Shown here: piece after piece, positions 61,374 through 63,604 of the stretch
Numbering within the stretch: position 1 is the first letter of the stretch
Layout: each line of letters starts with the position of its first letter
NCBI GenBank assembly: GCA_025354795.1
Contig: JANXMF010000081.1
Span: 1-63,604, forward strand
Direction of reading: 5' to 3'
Source of the DNA: Pseudobdellovibrionaceae bacterium
GTDB lineage: Bacteria; Bdellovibrionota; Bdellovibrionia; Bdellovibrionales; UBA1609
Length of the DNA stretch: 63,604 nt
Position numbers and translations under genes: made by a program
Notes under the pieces: model-generated
The model's input: the letters and a program-made list of their open reading frames with translations, nothing else
The model's database searches: none
What the model was told of the DNA's origin: nothing

Positions 61374-63604
61374 ATGAACGTGGCACGTATAAAAGTCAGG
61401 CTTTGGTTTGTACCCCTATTGGCATCGCTGGCGATCGTCGGTTGCACGCGCGACAAAGCGTCTACCGCGAGGATCAGTATCCAACTTCCCGCCGGCAGTT
61501 CAGTCGGCGCCCCTGCCGCGAAGTCCGCGTACCGGGGTCTAGCAAGTCGTGATACGCCCATCCCCGCCGGCACGAAAAGGATCGAAGTCATTGTCCTTAA
61601 TGTTAGCCCTACCTCAGGTGCGAGTTTTTCCGCCATTTTCCAAAGCTGGAGTCATGATCATGGCACCCCCATGCCTGTTGGACAGACTCTCAGTTTCGAT
61701 CTACCCACCGGCTCTGGCTGCATCGTACAAGTCTTGTTAGTTGAGAAAGACAGCGACGGTAATATGATTTTTAACTACGACGACAAAACCGTCACTCTCA
61801 CGGGTGAGAGTGTTCCTGTAGATTTGGCCCCGGTTCCCATAGGTGGTGCGGGCGCAGGCGATGGCAGCATTATGGGTCGCTACCTAACGGGCACCAACAC
61901 CGGCCCAACGGGCATCATTGATGTCGCGTTCACGCCCGGTAGTGGTAAACCTCCGATGATCGTGGAAAAGTCTGAGATATTTGGTGGCTACTTCAGCACC
62001 TTTGGCTTGCAAAGTCGTGGTTTCACTTACACCGTTGAGGGTGGCCCAACCCTATTTACCAATTTCGCAATCTCGGCATTGAATTCTAAGAACGCCGCTT
62101 TCCCCAACGCATCAACTATGGTTTATGTGCCAAAAACCTATCGCTGCAATGCCGATTTTGGTCAGACGGTGGACCAAGCTTGTCCTCTTCCGACGGATTT
62201 TGAGTCCAATCAAGCGCGTCTATTGCTGATGGGCTATTTCGGTCCGGGCGTTACAAGTGCTAACAAGATGTGTTTTGATGCCGTCACGGGAACTGCAGTG
62301 GATGTTTCGACTTATGCTTATAGCGATGTGTCGGCAACGCCCCTCAATCTCAAGTGGAAAACATCACCAGTGCTTTCTAGTCCAAGCGGCACCGTGGCTG
62401 GAATTGTAGGTACCGCCGGGGTCGGTGGTGGATTGAATTACAGTGGATCCAACTGCCCAGGTTTAGCTTTTCAAGACTTTATGCATTTGACCACCAACAA
62501 CGTCGCTAGCGGTGATTCAGCCTTGCAGTTTAGAGGCCCCTTTCAATCGACTGCCGGTACCAATGGCGGCGGGAGCTTTCTTCAATTTGCAACTGTAACG
62601 AGTAAGCTTGGCGTCACTTGGACTTATCTTCCTGGCGCGGCTTCCGATATTACCGGCAGCGAAGTTTTCTATCTCCCGCAGACAGATACCAGCACCATGA
62701 ATGGAAGTTATAACCAGCCCTATCATATTTCAAACGGCAACGGCTTTCTGTGCGATCAGCTCAGGTCAAACTTTGGATTTACAACAGCAGGCCAAGTGCC
62801 CGCAAGCGCCAATAGCATACTCATTCCAGGCTTAACAGCTGCAAGCAATGTCGAAATCGTGGTTTGCCCTTTTAAAACTGTTGCTGGAAAAACCACTTAC
62901 TTTACGAGTGGTGTAGATGGAAACCCGAGCGGAATGATGGGCGCACCGGGAAAAGGCCCGGCTTACCTACTCAAACTCGTGAGCGGCGGTTCGGAAACTC
63001 CGGCGTCACCAGTTTTAGCGTCGAATCAATCGCAGGGTCTCAACACCTGCAAAAAATATGATGTTCGTTTAGAGGACGCCGCTGGCCCGACTCTCGCACC
63101 CGCGGCCTTTAATATTACGCTTTTTTCAGACCCTAATGGCAGCGGCCGGTCAATGGGTCTTTACTCCAATTCGGGCTGCTCCACGGTACTTCCAAGTCTA
63201 CTTATGGCAAAAGACGCCAACACGGTGAGCTTTTATGCTAAGAGCCCGACGGCTGGCGGAGTTTTGTCCATTCGCGCAAACACCAATGCCGCCTTTGGCG
63301 TTGGTCAAGGCTACTGGAATATCTACGCCGTCGACACCGGCGCGACACCCGATGCACTTGCAATTAGCGTTATGTCATTTAATCCCACTCCCAACTTAGC
63401 GGTGGGCGAGTGTTATCCGGTGCAGTTCAGTGTTGTGGACAATTCAAGTCCTCCACTACCTGCCGTTTCCGCAACCGCTTTGGACGGCTTTACCCCTCAA
63501 AGCGGCGGCGGCGATTTTTTTGTTGAGCCCGATTGCTCAGGCGCGGCGATTGCCACCCCTATCGTGATTCCTCAAAACGAGTCTGAAGTGACCTATTATT
63601 TTAA
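61374..63604 (+). CDS. Large lipoprotein, truncated by window end
   Basis: ATG at 61374 after GGAG: MNVARIKVRLWFVPLLASLAIVGCTRDKAS... open to the window end (absent from the ORF track because no stop is reached); Thr/Ser/Gly-rich surface-protein composition. Confidence 0.8.
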   Translation, partial: MNVARIKVRLWFVPLLASLAIVGCTRDKASTARISIQLPAGSSVGAPAAKSAYRGLASRDTPIPAGTKRIEVIVLNVSPTSGASFSAIFQSWSHDHGTPMPVGQTLSFDLPTGSGCIVQVLLVEKDSDGNMIFNYDDKTVTLTGESVPVDLAPVPIGGAGAGDGSIMGRYLTGTNTGPTGIIDVAFTPGSGKPPMIVEKSEIFGGYFSTFGLQSRGFTYTVEGGPTLFTNFAISALNSKNAAFPNASTMVYVPKTYRCNADFGQTVDQACPLPTDFESNQARLLLMGYFGPGVTSANKMCFDAVTGTAVDVSTYAYSDVSATPLNLKWKTSPVLSSPSGTVAGIVGTAGVGGGLNYSGSNCPGLAFQDFMHLTTNNVASGDSALQFRGPFQSTAGTNGGGSFLQFATVTSKLGVTWTYLPGAASDITGSEVFYLPQTDTSTMNGSYNQPYHISNGNGFLCDQLRSNFGFTTAGQVPASANSILIPGLTAASNVEIVVCPFKTVAGKTTYFTSGVDGNPSGMMGAPGKGPAYLLKLVSGGSETPASPVLASNQSQGLNTCKKYDVRLEDAAGPTLAPAAFNITLFSDPNGSGRSMGLYSNSGCSTVLPSLLMAKDANTVSFYAKSPTAGGVLSIRANTNAAFGVGQGYWNIYAVDTGATPDALAISVMSFNPTPNLAVGECYPVQFSVVDNSSPPLPAVSATALDGFTPQSGGGDFFVEPDCSGAAIATPIVIPQNESEVTYYF

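Noticed and set aside
1-63604. tRNA, rRNA, CRISPR arrays, transposases, integrases, prophage structural clusters
   Set aside because: No T-loop-like GGTTCGAATCC contexts with cloverleaf partners, no direct repeat/spacer pattern, and no recognisable mobile-element proteins; the fibre gene lacks other phage genes nearby

Overview
This 63.6 kb window is gene-dense, with many signal peptides and lipoproteins. It looks like chromosomal DNA from a Bdellovibrionota/Oligoflexia-like Gram-negative bacterium; that placement is inferred from protein content only. I recognise housekeeping genes (hisS, cca, queG, greB-like, sufE-like, bacterioferritin-like, yebC family, rsuA-like pseudouridine synthase, rpsN, rlmE, gltA, apt, yfgM/bamB-like pair, leucine dehydrogenase-like) plus many envelope proteins. 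I saw no rRNA, tRNA, CRISPR array, transposase or prophage module. The most unusual content is: (1) an 1807-aa, Ser/Thr/Gly-rich, phage-tail-fibre-like repeat protein (13910-19333, minus) with a 118-aa tandem module, a 55-aa tandem array built from about 14-residue sub-repeats, and a phage-like C-terminal domain, next to a lipoprotein gene and a coiled-coil gene; (2) a translationally coupled PilZ protein plus a PqqD-like/degenerate-M50 membrane protein with two cyclic-nucleotide-binding domains (52085-54840); (3) an SDR + PTPS-II-motif + PTPS-III-motif pterin cluster (38509-40006), and a third PTPS-like protein without the HGH zinc motif coupled to apt; (4) a kynA/kynB locus with a threonine-aldolase-like PLP enzyme and an arginase-family enzyme but no recognisable kynU; (5) long homopolymer tracts inside coding regions (G9 in a DUF2723 glycosyltransferase-like gene, C8G6 in a MepA-like lipoprotein gene). 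Both window edges cut through genes.
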